From Candidatus Binataceae bacterium (GTDB lineage Bacteria > Desulfobacterota > Binatia > Binatales > Binataceae), in NCBI GenBank assembly GCA_030038355.1, contig JASHPB010000211.1, positions 1 through 40,111 of the forward strand: a stretch of 40,111 nt of DNA, read 5' to 3'. Below, piece after piece: positions 16,518 through 24,835 of this stretch; positions within the stretch are counted from its first letter, which is position 1, and every line of letters begins with the position of its first letter. A program made the translations under genes and the position numbers. The notes below the pieces were generated by a model. It worked only from the letters and a program-made list of their open reading frames with translations. It ran no database searches and was not told where the DNA came from.

Positions 16518-16799
16518 ATGGGTTCGGCAGGAACGCCCGACGATCCCGACAAGACCGGCAACCACGAGTTGCGCAACGGACAGGATGACAATTCTGTCGC
16601 CAACAAGCTCTCGAAGGAATTGAGCAATTGGCGGCGCAAGCGTACTGGCTCACGGCCGCGCAGCTTTGACGGCCCGAGTCAGAATTATTCGTCCTCGGAG
16701 CCGGCCCGCACAATCAAGGTTCGCGGTCACGAAACTCTGGTCGTCCGTAAGCCCAAGCTTGCTACCAAGCCGCCCACAAATCCCGCACCGACCGAATAG
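16518..16799 (+). CDS. Small basic, low-complexity protein of unknown function
   Basis: A 93-residue hydrophilic protein with no family I recognise. The ATG has a GAGAGGA six nt upstream. The N-terminal third is acidic and polar (Asp, Asn, Gly). The middle is basic (NWRRKRTGSRPRSF) and the C-terminus is rich in Lys, Pro and Thr (VVRKPKLATKPPTNPAPTE). No hydrophobic segment or cysteine is present. The composition suggests a disordered protein, perhaps nucleic-acid or membrane-surface binding. It stands alone between convergent units, with a 286-nt leader region. Coding status rests on the ribosome site and reading-frame length. Confidence 0.55.
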   Translation: MGSAGTPDDPDKTGNHELRNGQDDNSVANKLSKELSNWRRKRTGSRPRSFDGPSQNYSSSEPARTIKVRGHETLVVRKPKLATKPPTNPAPTE

Positions 16800-16839
16800 C
16801 TAACAGCACAGGCCGCGGGTCTGCGTTGGTGGGGATGGG

Positions 16840-18069
16840 CTAGGAGCGGAAGACCTCGACCGGCATTTCGCGTGACGCCTGGCGCGCGGGGTATATCGTC
16901 GCGAGCAGGCAAAGCACGATCGACGCTAGCGCTACGAGCGCGAAGCTCGTGATATCGACTGCCACCGGCACGGTCGACATGCCATAGATTTCCTTGGAGA
17001 TGTGGATGAAGTGGTAGCGCGCGAGCAGGAAGCATCCGAGCGCGCCCATCACGAGCCCGCCGAGCGTTCCCGCGCTACCGACGATCATTCCCTTGAGCAC
17101 GAAGATCACCCTGACCGCGCGATGCGTCGCGCCCATTGACATCAGCACGGCAATATCCTTGCGCTTCTCCATCACGACCATGATTAGCGTCGCGACCAGG
17201 TTAAAGGCGGCGACGCCGATGAGCAGGACCAAGACCATGGCGTAGACCCGCTTCAGTAGTTCGAATCCTCCCGCGGCCGACTCGTTGTACTGGATCCAGT
17301 TGCGTACCACATACGGCGACTGAAGCATCTTGCGCAGCGCCACGGTCACCTGCTCAGTCCGATCGAGGTTCGCGAGATGAATATCGATCGCGTCGACGTG
17401 TCCGGCGCGGCCAAAGAAATCCTGCGCGCGCGCGAGGTCCACGAACATCATATTCTCGTCGATGTAACTCATTCCCGATTCGAAGATCGCGCCTATCACC
17501 AAGTCGCCGGTGCGGGTCGAAAGCGCGCTGTCGGCGCCCATTATCGGAACCACCAGCCGCACCCGGTCACCGAGCTTTACTTTCAGCTTGTCGCGGAGCG
17601 TCGTACCGATCGCAACCTCGCCGATCGGTCCGCCCTTGGGCTCCGGCTTCGCGAGGTTATCGAGGCTTCCATCGACTATGTACTTCGCCCACTCAGCCTG
17701 TACGACACGATTGCCGGGCTCGACGCCGCGAATCACCACGCCGCCGATTCCGCGTCCCGAGCTCAACATTCCCTGGCCGACGATGTACGGGTCGGTGCCC
17801 GACACGCCGGACACCTTGGCGATCCGCTGCTCGAGTGCCGCGTAGTTCCCTATTGAACCTTGGGTGCTGAGGACCTGGACCTGCGGGCTGAAGTTGAGCA
17901 CGCGCGCGGTGAGGCTCGCCTGGAAACCGCCCATTACCGCGAGCGTGATAGTGAGCGCGGCGACGCCGATCATCACGCCCACCGCGGTGAAGATTGTCGT
18001 GATCGAGATGAACGCTTCCTTGCGCCGGGCGCGCAGGTAGCGAAGCGCTATTTTTAGTTCATATCGCAA
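16840..18069 (-). CDS. Lipoprotein-release ABC transporter permease (LolC/LolE family)
   Basis: A 409-residue FtsX/MacB-fold permease that extracts outer-membrane lipoproteins from the inner membrane. The N-terminus YELKIALRYLRARRKEAFISI leads into TM1 (TAVGVMIGVAALTITLAVMGGF). A large periplasmic domain follows. Three C-terminal spans include the coupling-helix region VMEKRKDIAVLMSMGATHRA and the tail ATIYPARQASREMPVEVFRS. The partner ATPase LolD is not adjacent here; instead the gene is 16 bp downstream of a CoA-transferase gene in the same orientation. The family's single-permease (LolF-type) or two-permease arrangement cannot be decided. Confidence 0.88.
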   Translation of the reverse strand: MRYELKIALRYLRARRKEAFISITTIFTAVGVMIGVAALTITLAVMGGFQASLTARVLNFSPQVQVLSTQGSIGNYAALEQRIAKVSGVSGTDPYIVGQGMLSSGRGIGGVVIRGVEPGNRVVQAEWAKYIVDGSLDNLAKPEPKGGPIGEVAIGTTLRDKLKVKLGDRVRLVVPIMGADSALSTRTGDLVIGAIFESGMSYIDENMMFVDLARAQDFFGRAGHVDAIDIHLANLDRTEQVTVALRKMLQSPYVVRNWIQYNESAAGGFELLKRVYAMVLVLLIGVAAFNLVATLIMVVMEKRKDIAVLMSMGATHRAVRVIFVLKGMIVGSAGTLGGLVMGALGCFLLARYHFIHISKEIYGMSTVPVAVDITSFALVALASIVLCLLATIYPARQASREMPVEVFRS

Positions 18070-18085
18070 TCAGGCGTGCCGCGAA

Positions 18086-19300
18086 TCAGAATATCACGTA
18101 GTCTTTCTTGAGCTGCTCGATCTCGTCGGCGCTCATGCTGAGCATGCCGCGGAAGATCTCATCATTGTGCTCACCGAGGATCGGTGCCGCCCGGCGAAGA
18201 TCGCCCGGCGTGCGGCTCATGCGATGGGACAGTCCTTCGTACGGCGACGGACCCATCTCTTTGTGATCAAGCCAGTGCCAGAAGCCGAACGATTCGAGGT
18301 TGTCGTCGTTGTGGATGTCGACGCAGTTCTGCACCGGGAATGCGGCGACACCGGCGGTCTGGAGTTTTGCGGTCAGCGCGTAGGCGTTATGCTCGCGCAC
18401 GAGCTGGCCGACGAATTCATCCAGCGCGTCGGGATTGGCGAATCGGCCGGCGGCCGAGTCGAATCGCGGATCGCGACTCTCCGCGCCGAGCACATCGAGC
18501 GTTGCGCGCCACTGCGCGTCGTTTTCAACCGCGATCGCAAGCCAGCGCTCGGCGCCATCCTCGTCAGCTGCGCGATACGCACCGTGTGGGGCGTAGCGAT
18601 CTGATCGATTTCCGCGTGGCTCGAGGACGCGTGCCGACGCGGCATAGTCGATTAGCGCCGGCGCCAGATTCTGCATTGCAGCCTCGTACTGCGCCATGTC
18701 GATATATTGGCCCTTGCCGGTTCGCCGCCGATAGTCGAGTGCCGCGAGCAGGGCAGACGCCGAGAAACGCGGCGCGATGAAATCGGTGTACGCGCCGTAG
18801 GGCGGCGCGCACGAACCGGGTCCGTAACCCGAGATGTAGTAAAAGCCCGACAGTGCGGCCATCAACTGGCCGAACCCGGGATAAAGCGCGTTCGGTCCGG
18901 TCTGTCCCTGCATGCAGGTGGAAAGCATGATGAGGTCGGGGCGGAGTTCGACGAGGTTCTCGTAAGCGAGCTCCCATTTGCGCATCGCTTTGGGCGTGAA
19001 ACTTTCGACGATGATATCGGCCCACGGCACGAGGCGCTTGGCGATCTCGCGCGCCTTGGGTTTGCTCAGGTCGAGGCTGATGCCGCGCTTGGAGGTGTTA
19101 TAACTCGCGAAGAACTGGCTCCGGTTGATTCCCGGCCGCGCGTCCTTCCAGGGCGGGCCGATACGCAGGACGTCAGGCCGCGCGGCAGATTCGATTCGGA
19201 TAACGTCGGCGCCGTTGTCGGCCAGGTACTTGGTAGTAATCGGTCCGACGCCGACCCACGCGAAATCCAGGATATGAATGCCTTCGAGTGCGAAGCTCAT
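18086..19300 (-). CDS. Family III (CaiB/BaiF) CoA-transferase
   Basis: A 404-residue class III CoA-transferase, which moves CoA between carboxylic acids through an acyl-enzyme anhydride. Typical features are the N-terminal GIHILDFAWVGVGPITTKYLADNGADVIRIE, the SKRGISLDLSKPKAREI segment, the catalytic-carboxylate region GKGQYIDMAQYEAAMQ and the C-terminal PILGEHNDEIFRGML. The ATG at 19300 has a perfect GAGGAG six nt upstream; a TTG two codons earlier is less likely. It follows a second CoA-transferase by 10 bp. Substrate is unknown. Confidence 0.87.
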   Translation of the reverse strand: MSFALEGIHILDFAWVGVGPITTKYLADNGADVIRIESAARPDVLRIGPPWKDARPGINRSQFFASYNTSKRGISLDLSKPKAREIAKRLVPWADIIVESFTPKAMRKWELAYENLVELRPDLIMLSTCMQGQTGPNALYPGFGQLMAALSGFYYISGYGPGSCAPPYGAYTDFIAPRFSASALLAALDYRRRTGKGQYIDMAQYEAAMQNLAPALIDYAASARVLEPRGNRSDRYAPHGAYRAADEDGAERWLAIAVENDAQWRATLDVLGAESRDPRFDSAAGRFANPDALDEFVGQLVREHNAYALTAKLQTAGVAAFPVQNCVDIHNDDNLESFGFWHWLDHKEMGPSPYEGLSHRMSRTPGDLRRAAPILGEHNDEIFRGMLSMSADEIEQLKKDYVIF

Positions 19301-19310
19301 GATCAACTCC

Positions 19311-20573
19311 TCAGATCGCGTGCGCTGCGCGCAGTTCGGCGATTCGCGCTGGCGTGAGTTCGAGCAGGCCGCAATAGATTTCGTCGTTGTGCTCGCCGAT
19401 GCGCGGCGCCCGCGTCAACGAACCGATCGGCGTTGCACTCATCTTGGCGAATGCCCCTGGGAACCTGAGTTTGCGCCCGAGTGTGTCGCCGTGGTCAACC
19501 TCGATCCAGAAGTTGCGCGACTTCAATTGCTCATCGGCGCTGATATCGGCGACGTTGGCTACCGGAGCCAGAAAGATTCGCCGCTTCAGACCTTCGGCGT
19601 AGATCTCGTGCTTGGTCATCGTGTTGAAGAACGCCTGGATCGACGACTCGAGCTCGTCGATTTCCTTGTGATCCTGCGCGGTCATCTTCATGAACACGCC
19701 AGGCACCCACGAGACCCAGTCCTTTTCTTTCATCCACGGGGAGCCGAGGCCTTTCTCGGCCATCCAGTTGACGAGGGCGCGCGTCGAGGCGCCGAACACC
19801 ATGCCGCCGGCGACGAGAATCGAGATGTGCCCGTCCTTGCAGTCATAAACCATCTTGCGCCGCGCATCTTCAGAGCCGGTGAAGACGCCAGTGCGGCGGA
19901 TGAAATTGCCGTGCAGCAGGGGCATCGACTGCTCGTTCATCAGCGTCCAGACGATGCACGCTTCCATGTTGACGACGATTTTCTGACCAAGCCCGGAGGT
20001 CTGGCGCGGGTAGTGCGCGATTAGCGATGAGATCGCGGCCTCGCCGCCCGCGTGAAGTCCTGCCTGCGGTAGGCTCATCTGGAGCGGCGGCTTTCCCTTC
20101 TCGCCCATCATGAACATCATGCCGCCGGCGGCCCAGCTCACGATGTCTGCCCACCGGTAATCTTTGCCGGGACCCTTGTCGCCGAAGGGCGTGATCGACG
20201 TGTAGATAAGCCGCGGATTCAGCTTCGCGAGCGCGTCGTAACCGAGGCCGATCGAGTCAAGGTAGCCGAGCGGATACGACTCGACGAGAAAATCTGCGCG
20301 CTCGGCAAGTTCAGCAACCAGCTTCCGGCCGTCGGCGTTTTGGAAGTTGGCAGTGACGGATTTCTTTCCCGCATGGTATGCGATCGAATAGAGGCAGTGC
20401 TCCGCGTCCCCGACATCATCAAGGAAAGGTGGAATCGATCGCGTCGAGCATCCGGCGGGCGGCTCGACCTTGATTACCTCGGCGCCCAGGTCGGCGAACA
20501 TCTTGCCGCATAGCGCCCCCTTTTCATCAGTGAGATCGAGCAGCCTGAAACCCTTGAGCAACTCTGAAGGCAT
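19311..20573 (-). CDS. Family III (CaiB/BaiF) CoA-transferase, divergent
   Basis: A 420-residue second class III CoA-transferase, clearly not a recent copy of its neighbour. It begins LLKGFRLLDLTDEKGALCGKMFADLGAEVIKVEPP and includes ADFLVESYPLGYLDSIGLGYDAL, the ITPFGDKGPGKDYRWADI motif of the family and the C-terminal RAPRIGEHNDEIYCGLL. In the segment that normally carries the catalytic carboxylate it reads QKIVVNMEACIVW. The ATG at 20573 has GGAGA at six nt; a GTG 27 bp upstream is less likely. It probably heads an operon with the next CoA-transferase and the permease. Two tandem unlike subunits may form a heteromer, as in some aromatic-degradation CoA-transferases. Confidence 0.85.
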   Translation of the reverse strand: MPSELLKGFRLLDLTDEKGALCGKMFADLGAEVIKVEPPAGCSTRSIPPFLDDVGDAEHCLYSIAYHAGKKSVTANFQNADGRKLVAELAERADFLVESYPLGYLDSIGLGYDALAKLNPRLIYTSITPFGDKGPGKDYRWADIVSWAAGGMMFMMGEKGKPPLQMSLPQAGLHAGGEAAISSLIAHYPRQTSGLGQKIVVNMEACIVWTLMNEQSMPLLHGNFIRRTGVFTGSEDARRKMVYDCKDGHISILVAGGMVFGASTRALVNWMAEKGLGSPWMKEKDWVSWVPGVFMKMTAQDHKEIDELESSIQAFFNTMTKHEIYAEGLKRRIFLAPVANVADISADEQLKSRNFWIEVDHGDTLGRKLRFPGAFAKMSATPIGSLTRAPRIGEHNDEIYCGLLELTPARIAELRAAHAI

Positions 20574-20706
20574 CGCAAATCTCCGGTATTCGCCCGGCAC
20601 CGCTTAGCTCGCGGCGCCGATCGGAGTGAGTTCGGGATTCTACAACCATCTGCTCGAAGGTTGGAACGCCCGCGGAGCGCGCCGCTCACCGCTAAAGGGA
20701 AAGACA

Positions 20707-21273
20707 ATGAGAGTCGTTTTGGCGTCGGAATCGCAGTCGAGAAAGCGCGCCCTGGACATCCTCGGTGTTCCATACGAGATCCATCCGAGCGCGATCGACG
20801 AGAAAGCAATTCGCGATGCCGATCCCGCCGCGCTCACGCGCAAGCTCGCCCAAGCGAAAGCATCGAGAGTCGCCGCGGAAGTCCGCGACGCAATCATAGT
20901 CGCGGGCGATGCGGTCGTCGCAAAAAACGGCAGAATATTTGAGAAGTCTCGCGATCTCAGCGAAGCGATGGAATTTCTGCGCGAACTATCGGAGAGCGAG
21001 CTTCAGTTTGTGACCTCTCTCGTCGTGTTGCGTGCGGATACGAAGCGGGTGCTGTCGACGGTCGAAACTTCAAGTCTCCACTTTCGAGCGCTGGCAGAGC
21101 GAGAGATTCGCGACTATGTTGCGCGCTACCCCGTTACCAGCTTCGCCGGTGCATTCGAGGCCGACGGTGTCGTACGGTTCGCCGATTCAGTGTCGGGTTC
21201 CTATAACTTCGTGACCGCGTTCCCGGTTGGCCGCCTCGCAGTCTTCTTGAGAGAGCAAGGCGTCGAGATCTAG
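20707..21273 (+). CDS. maf: Maf-family nucleoside triphosphate pyrophosphatase
   Basis: A 188-residue Maf-like house-cleaning enzyme that hydrolyses non-canonical or excess NTPs to NMPs. The N-terminus RVVLASESQSRKRALDILGV matches the LAS-S-R-R loop. The family's DTVV motif appears as GDAVV, and the C-terminal motif reads SFAGAFEADG...SGSYNFVTAFPVG. The Asp-to-Ala change in DTVV and other drift make it a divergent member, so activity is less certain. The ATG at 20707 follows AAAGGGAAAG; the frame is open 81 bp further upstream, but that part is not homologous. It diverges from the CoA-transferase operon. Confidence 0.78.
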   Translation: MRVVLASESQSRKRALDILGVPYEIHPSAIDEKAIRDADPAALTRKLAQAKASRVAAEVRDAIIVAGDAVVAKNGRIFEKSRDLSEAMEFLRELSESELQFVTSLVVLRADTKRVLSTVETSSLHFRALAEREIRDYVARYPVTSFAGAFEADGVVRFADSVSGSYNFVTAFPVGRLAVFLREQGVEI

Positions 21274-21296
21274 TGCACCAGCTGAACCGTTGCGGC

Positions 21297-22109
21297 TTAC
21301 AACTGACGAACGTTACGCGCGGCGCCGATCGCAGTCGCGTAGTCGGCATGCTCGGGAATCACGAAGCGGCGCCCGAACGGGAAGCTCAGCTTCTTTACGC
21401 CCTGCACAAAACTGAATAGCCGCGAGAGCTTGCCCGTCAACACGATGTTCTCCTGGCCGCATGCGCGCGCACTCGCCATCGCGAGCACGCCGATCGATTC
21501 TACGATCATGTTGACGATCGCGAGCGCCTTGTCCTCGGGCGTTGCATCGGCTGAAATCTTGCCGAAGTTGGCAGCCGTCGTCGAAGGCGGCAGATCGCCG
21601 ATGGCGCCCCCGGCAATATCACGCACGGTTAGATCGACGCGGCGCAGGTCACCCTTCTTCGCCATCGCTTCCAGCCGCTCGATTGTCGCGACGCCGAGCA
21701 TATGCTTGGCGAGACCCAGGAGAGTGCCGCCGCCGACTCCGGTGCCGCTGAAGTGCGCGATCCTATCAGGCGTCACCGAGACGATCGCCGTGCCCGTGCC
21801 GAGCGAAACGACCAGCGCGCTTTTAAAGCCGGCGAGTGAAGTGCCGCCGATGCCAATCGCCGTGAACTCGTTTACCTTCGCGACCGGCCGCCCGAGCAGA
21901 GAGTTAGCGAGCGCGCGCGAACCCGCGCCGGTCGCGGCGACGCACTCGATCTCTTCGAGCTTGATTCCAAATTCCGCGACCAGTTTGCCCAGCGCGCCGG
22001 CGGCCGCCGCTACTGGATCGTTGGCTTCGATAGTTACGACATGCAGTCCGCCATTTTCGAGGACGACGGCGTCGGTGGTCGAGCCGCCGATATCAATTCC
22101 GACGATCAT
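21297..22109 (-). CDS. coaW: Type II pantothenate kinase
   Basis: A 270-residue ASKHA-fold kinase of the type II (Fumble-like) pantothenate kinase family, the first step of CoA synthesis. It begins MIVGIDIGGSTTDAVVLENG (phosphate-1 loop). KVNEFTAIGIGG and LVVSLGTGTAIVSV (phosphate-2) follow, then GTGVGGGTLLGLAKHMLG and ENIVLTGKLSR (adenosine loop). The ATG at 22109 begins the conserved core; upstream in-frame sequence is not homologous. In this region rich in CoA-transferases it would maintain CoA supply. It diverges from rarA. Confidence 0.83.
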   Translation of the reverse strand: MIVGIDIGGSTTDAVVLENGGLHVVTIEANDPVAAAAGALGKLVAEFGIKLEEIECVAATGAGSRALANSLLGRPVAKVNEFTAIGIGGTSLAGFKSALVVSLGTGTAIVSVTPDRIAHFSGTGVGGGTLLGLAKHMLGVATIERLEAMAKKGDLRRVDLTVRDIAGGAIGDLPPSTTAANFGKISADATPEDKALAIVNMIVESIGVLAMASARACGQENIVLTGKLSRLFSFVQGVKKLSFPFGRRFVIPEHADYATAIGAARNVRQL

Positions 22110-22221
22110 AAGTGGTGCCGGCTCCTGTCCAGCCCGCCCCAACGCTAGATCAGGCGGATGCGATGCGCAACGGACGCTCCGGCCAGGCCCATAAAGGATG
22201 ACGGCGTGATAGCCTAGGCCG

Positions 22222-23571
22222 ATGACCCGGCGCAAAAGCGGCGGTTCGGCGAGTCTTTTTGCTCCGCGTACCCCGATGAGCCAGCCGCTGGCTGATCGGA
22301 TGCGCCCGCGCCGGCTGGACGAGGTGGTCGGCCAGGAGCATCTGCTCGGTCCCGGCAAGATCCTCAACCAGATGGTCGCGGCGGGAGTGCTTCATTCGAT
22401 GATCCTCTGGGGAGCGCCGGGCACGGGCAAGACGACGCTCGCGATCCTGCTCGCGCAACAATCCGGCGCGGAATTCCGCGCGATTGCCGCGGTGACTGCC
22501 GGTGTTGGCGACTTGCGCGAGGCGGTCGAAGCAGCGCGCCGCGATCTCGAGGCAGGCAAGCGCACCGTTCTATTTATCGACGAGATTCATCGCTGGAATC
22601 GCGCGCAACAGGACGCGACGCTGCCGCACGTCGAGAGCGGACTTATCACGCTGATCGGCGCGACCACGGAGAATCCGTCTTTCGAGGTGATCTCGCCGCT
22701 GCTCTCGCGCGTGAGACTCCTGGTCTTGAATCCTCTTACCGATGAACATATCGCGACGCTCGTGAGGCGCGCGCTCGAGGACAAGGAGCGCGGTCTCGGC
22801 GCGACCAATCTCTCGCTCGGCGGCGGCGCGATGGAAGAGATTGTCCGCTACGCAGTCGGTGACGCGCGGCGCGCACTGGGCACGCTCGAAATCGCAGCCG
22901 AGCTCGCGGCCAACGCGGGATCGACGACGATCACGCCCGAGACTGTGCGCGAAGCATCGCAGCAGAAGGCTCTCCTCTACGATCGCGCGGGCGAGGAGCA
23001 CTACAACGTCATCTCGGCGTTCATCAAGAGCATGCGCGGCAGCGATCCCGACGCGGCACTCTACTGGATGATGCGGATGATCGAGGCCGGCGAAGATCCG
23101 CTTTTTATCGCGCGTCGGATGGTGATCTTCGCGTCTGAAGATGTTGGCAACGCCGACCCGCGCGCGCTTCAGATCGCGATCGCGGTCAAGGACGCGGTTG
23201 ATTTCGTCGGCCTGCCAGAGGGCGTGATTCCGCTCGCGCAGGGAGTTACTTATCTCGCGAGCGCACCGAAATCGAACGCCTCATATCTCGCGATGATGAA
23301 AGCGCGCGAGGATGTCCGCGCACACGACGCGCTGCCGGTGCCGCTTCATCTGAGGAACGCTCCGACGGGGATGATGAAGGCGATGGGTTACGGCAAGGAC
23401 TATCAATACCCGCATGACGATCCGGAGGCGATCAACGCGCAGATGTATTTTCCCGACAAGCTCGGCGAGCGCGACTACTATCTTCCCAACGAACGCGGCT
23501 ACGAGATTCGCATCCGTGAATTTCTCGAGCGTGCGCGCGCCGCACGATCAAAAAAGACAAGCCGCGGGTAA
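22222..23571 (+). CDS. rarA: Replication-associated recombination protein A (MgsA/RarA, AAA+ ATPase)
   Basis: A 449-residue clamp-loader-like AAA+ ATPase that acts at stalled replication forks. It shows PLADRMRPRRLDEVVGQEHLLG, Walker A WGAPGTGKTT, Walker B TVLFIDEIHRWNRAQQ, sensor 1 IGATTENPSFEV and the C-terminal tetramerisation region AALYWMMRMIEAGEDPLFIARRM. Length and order are normal for the family. It starts with ATG at 22222. Its stop codon lies inside a strong GC hairpin shared with the convergent HU gene. Confidence 0.93.
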   Translation: MTRRKSGGSASLFAPRTPMSQPLADRMRPRRLDEVVGQEHLLGPGKILNQMVAAGVLHSMILWGAPGTGKTTLAILLAQQSGAEFRAIAAVTAGVGDLREAVEAARRDLEAGKRTVLFIDEIHRWNRAQQDATLPHVESGLITLIGATTENPSFEVISPLLSRVRLLVLNPLTDEHIATLVRRALEDKERGLGATNLSLGGGAMEEIVRYAVGDARRALGTLEIAAELAANAGSTTITPETVREASQQKALLYDRAGEEHYNVISAFIKSMRGSDPDAALYWMMRMIEAGEDPLFIARRMVIFASEDVGNADPRALQIAIAVKDAVDFVGLPEGVIPLAQGVTYLASAPKSNASYLAMMKAREDVRAHDALPVPLHLRNAPTGMMKAMGYGKDYQYPHDDPEAINAQMYFPDKLGERDYYLPNERGYEIRIREFLERARAARSKKTSRG

Positions 23572-23594
23572 CGCGCTTTTCGCGCGGCCCGCGG
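23562..23594. terminator. Bipartite GC hairpin between rarA and the HU gene
   Basis: An outer stem CCGCGGG (23562-23568) / CCCGCGG (23588-23594) encloses an inner stem CGCGC (23572-23576) / GCGCG (23582-23586). The rarA stop TAA is in the bulge. There is no T-tract on either side, so it is a candidate for structure-assisted termination or 3'-end protection of both convergent transcripts. Confidence 0.4.
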
Positions 23595-23619
23595 TCTGCC
23601 GAATTCGCTGAAGCTAAAC

Positions 23620-23901
23620 TTACTTCGCGCCGAGCACGGAATCCTTGAGCGCCTTGGCTGCCGTGAAGCGAAGCCGCGTGCGCGCGGGAATCTTGATCTC
23701 CTGACCGGTGGCGGGGTTGCGGCCCATGCGCGCCTTGGTCTTGCGCTTGCGGAAGATGCCGAGGCCGGCGAGGCGCAGCGATCCTTCCTTTTTCAATTCG
23801 CGCACGACCAGCATGTTGAGCTCTTCGAGAACGGTCTTGGCCTGCTTCTTGTTGATTCCAACTTTGTCAGCGAGATGTGCTGCTACCTGCGACTGCGTCA
23901 T
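23620..23901 (-). CDS. HU/IHF-family DNA-binding protein
   Basis: A 93-residue histone-like protein that bends DNA as a dimer. It shows the N-terminal helices SQVAAHLADKVGINKKQAKTVLEEL, the LRLAGLGIFRKRKTKARMGRNPATG beta-arm region and the C-terminal IKIPARTRLRFTAAKALKDSV. The G-R-NP-TG sequence with intact KIPA marks the DNA-intercalating arm. Two ATGs are adjacent (23904 and 23901); the strong GGAGGAGG abuts the first, so the second has better spacing and is preferred. It is probably monocistronic. Confidence 0.9.
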   Translation of the reverse strand: MTQSQVAAHLADKVGINKKQAKTVLEELNMLVVRELKKEGSLRLAGLGIFRKRKTKARMGRNPATGQEIKIPARTRLRFTAAKALKDSVLGAK

Positions 23902-23918
23902 CATCCTCCTCCTTGGAT

Positions 23919-23932
23919 GCCCGCTAGCGGGC
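23919..23932. repeat. 14-bp GC palindrome upstream of the HU gene
   Basis: GCCCGCTAGCGGGC is perfectly self-complementary and sits just upstream of the HU ribosome site. It may be an operator or a leader hairpin that controls translation. Nothing else was recognised in 23933-24074. Confidence 0.4.
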
Positions 23933-24074
23933 TGACTCAGAGGGTGAACGAGTATTGGGGCAAATACAAGACCACGACCGGTGAAAATGGCGTTTTTTCT
24001 TAAGGATCGCGGCGATTTTTGAACAGCCTCATTTCAAATCGCACTGCCAAGCGGGTTTCGCGAGCGCGCGCGTC

Positions 24075-24096
24075 AAAAAGCCCGTCTGTGCGGGCT
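24075..24096 (-). terminator. Intrinsic terminator after truA
   Basis: On the minus strand AGCCCG-CACAGA-CGGGCT is followed directly by TTTTTG. The stem is 6 bp, GC-rich, with a 5-T tract, and it overlaps the truA stop codon. It closes the long leftward biosynthetic run. Confidence 0.75.
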
Positions 24097-24826
24097 AATA
24101 GCGCACCTCGACAAGATAGAGTCCGTGGGGCGGTGCGGCCGCGGGCGCACGCGCTCGATCGCGGCCGTTCAAAATCGCCGCGATCGTTTCGGCATCGAGC
24201 CGGCTGCGCCCGCATTCGACCATGGCACCCACCATCGTGCGGACCTGGTGACGAAGGAAGCTGTTGGCTTCGATCCGGTAAATGAGGTGATCATCCTCGC
24301 GGCGCCACTTGCTCGCGCTCACACGCCGCACGGTGCTCTTCTCCTCCGATCCGGTTTTTCGAAATGCGGCAAAATCATGCGCGCCGACGAAGACCCGCGC
24401 CGCATCATTCATTCGGCGAAGCGCGAGCTGGTCAGCGACGTGCCATGCGTATCGACGCTCGAACACCGAGGGCTGCGCGCGATTCAGGATTCGATACTCG
24501 TACACACGTGAACGCGCGCTGCGGCGTGGATCGAAATCGGGCGGCGCCGTTGTCGCAGCGAGAATCACGATCTCGTCCGGCAGCAATGCGTTAAGTGCGC
24601 GCTTGAGCTCGGCGGGCTCGAACGCGCGCGGAAGTTCGATCGCGGCGACCTGACCGCGCGCGTGCACGCCGGTATCGGTGCGGCCTGCGCCATGAACCTG
24701 GACCGGCTGCTCGAAAATCGTCTTCAGCGCAGTTTCGATGCGGCCCTGAATCGTGTCGTGCTGAGCCTGCCGTTGCCAGCCTGCGTAGTTGCTTCCCTCG
24801 TACTCGAGCGTGAGCTTGATCAGCAC
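24095..24826 (-). CDS. truA: tRNA pseudouridine synthase A
   Basis: TruA isomerises uridines 38-40 in the anticodon arm of many tRNAs. The 243-residue product begins with the RNA-binding region LIKLTLEYEGSNYAGWQRQ. The catalytic Asp51 is in GAGRTDTGVHARGQV. The motifs SRVYEYRIL and FLRHQVRTMVGAMVECG are both typical. Length is normal. It lies 9 bp after the Asd-like gene and ends in a clear intrinsic terminator, so it is the last gene of its operon. Confidence 0.94.
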   Translation of the reverse strand: MLIKLTLEYEGSNYAGWQRQAQHDTIQGRIETALKTIFEQPVQVHGAGRTDTGVHARGQVAAIELPRAFEPAELKRALNALLPDEIVILAATTAPPDFDPRRSARSRVYEYRILNRAQPSVFERRYAWHVADQLALRRMNDAARVFVGAHDFAAFRKTGSEEKSTVRRVSASKWRREDDHLIYRIEANSFLRHQVRTMVGAMVECGRSRLDAETIAAILNGRDRARAPAAAPPHGLYLVEVRY

Positions 24827-24835
24827 CGAGAAACT

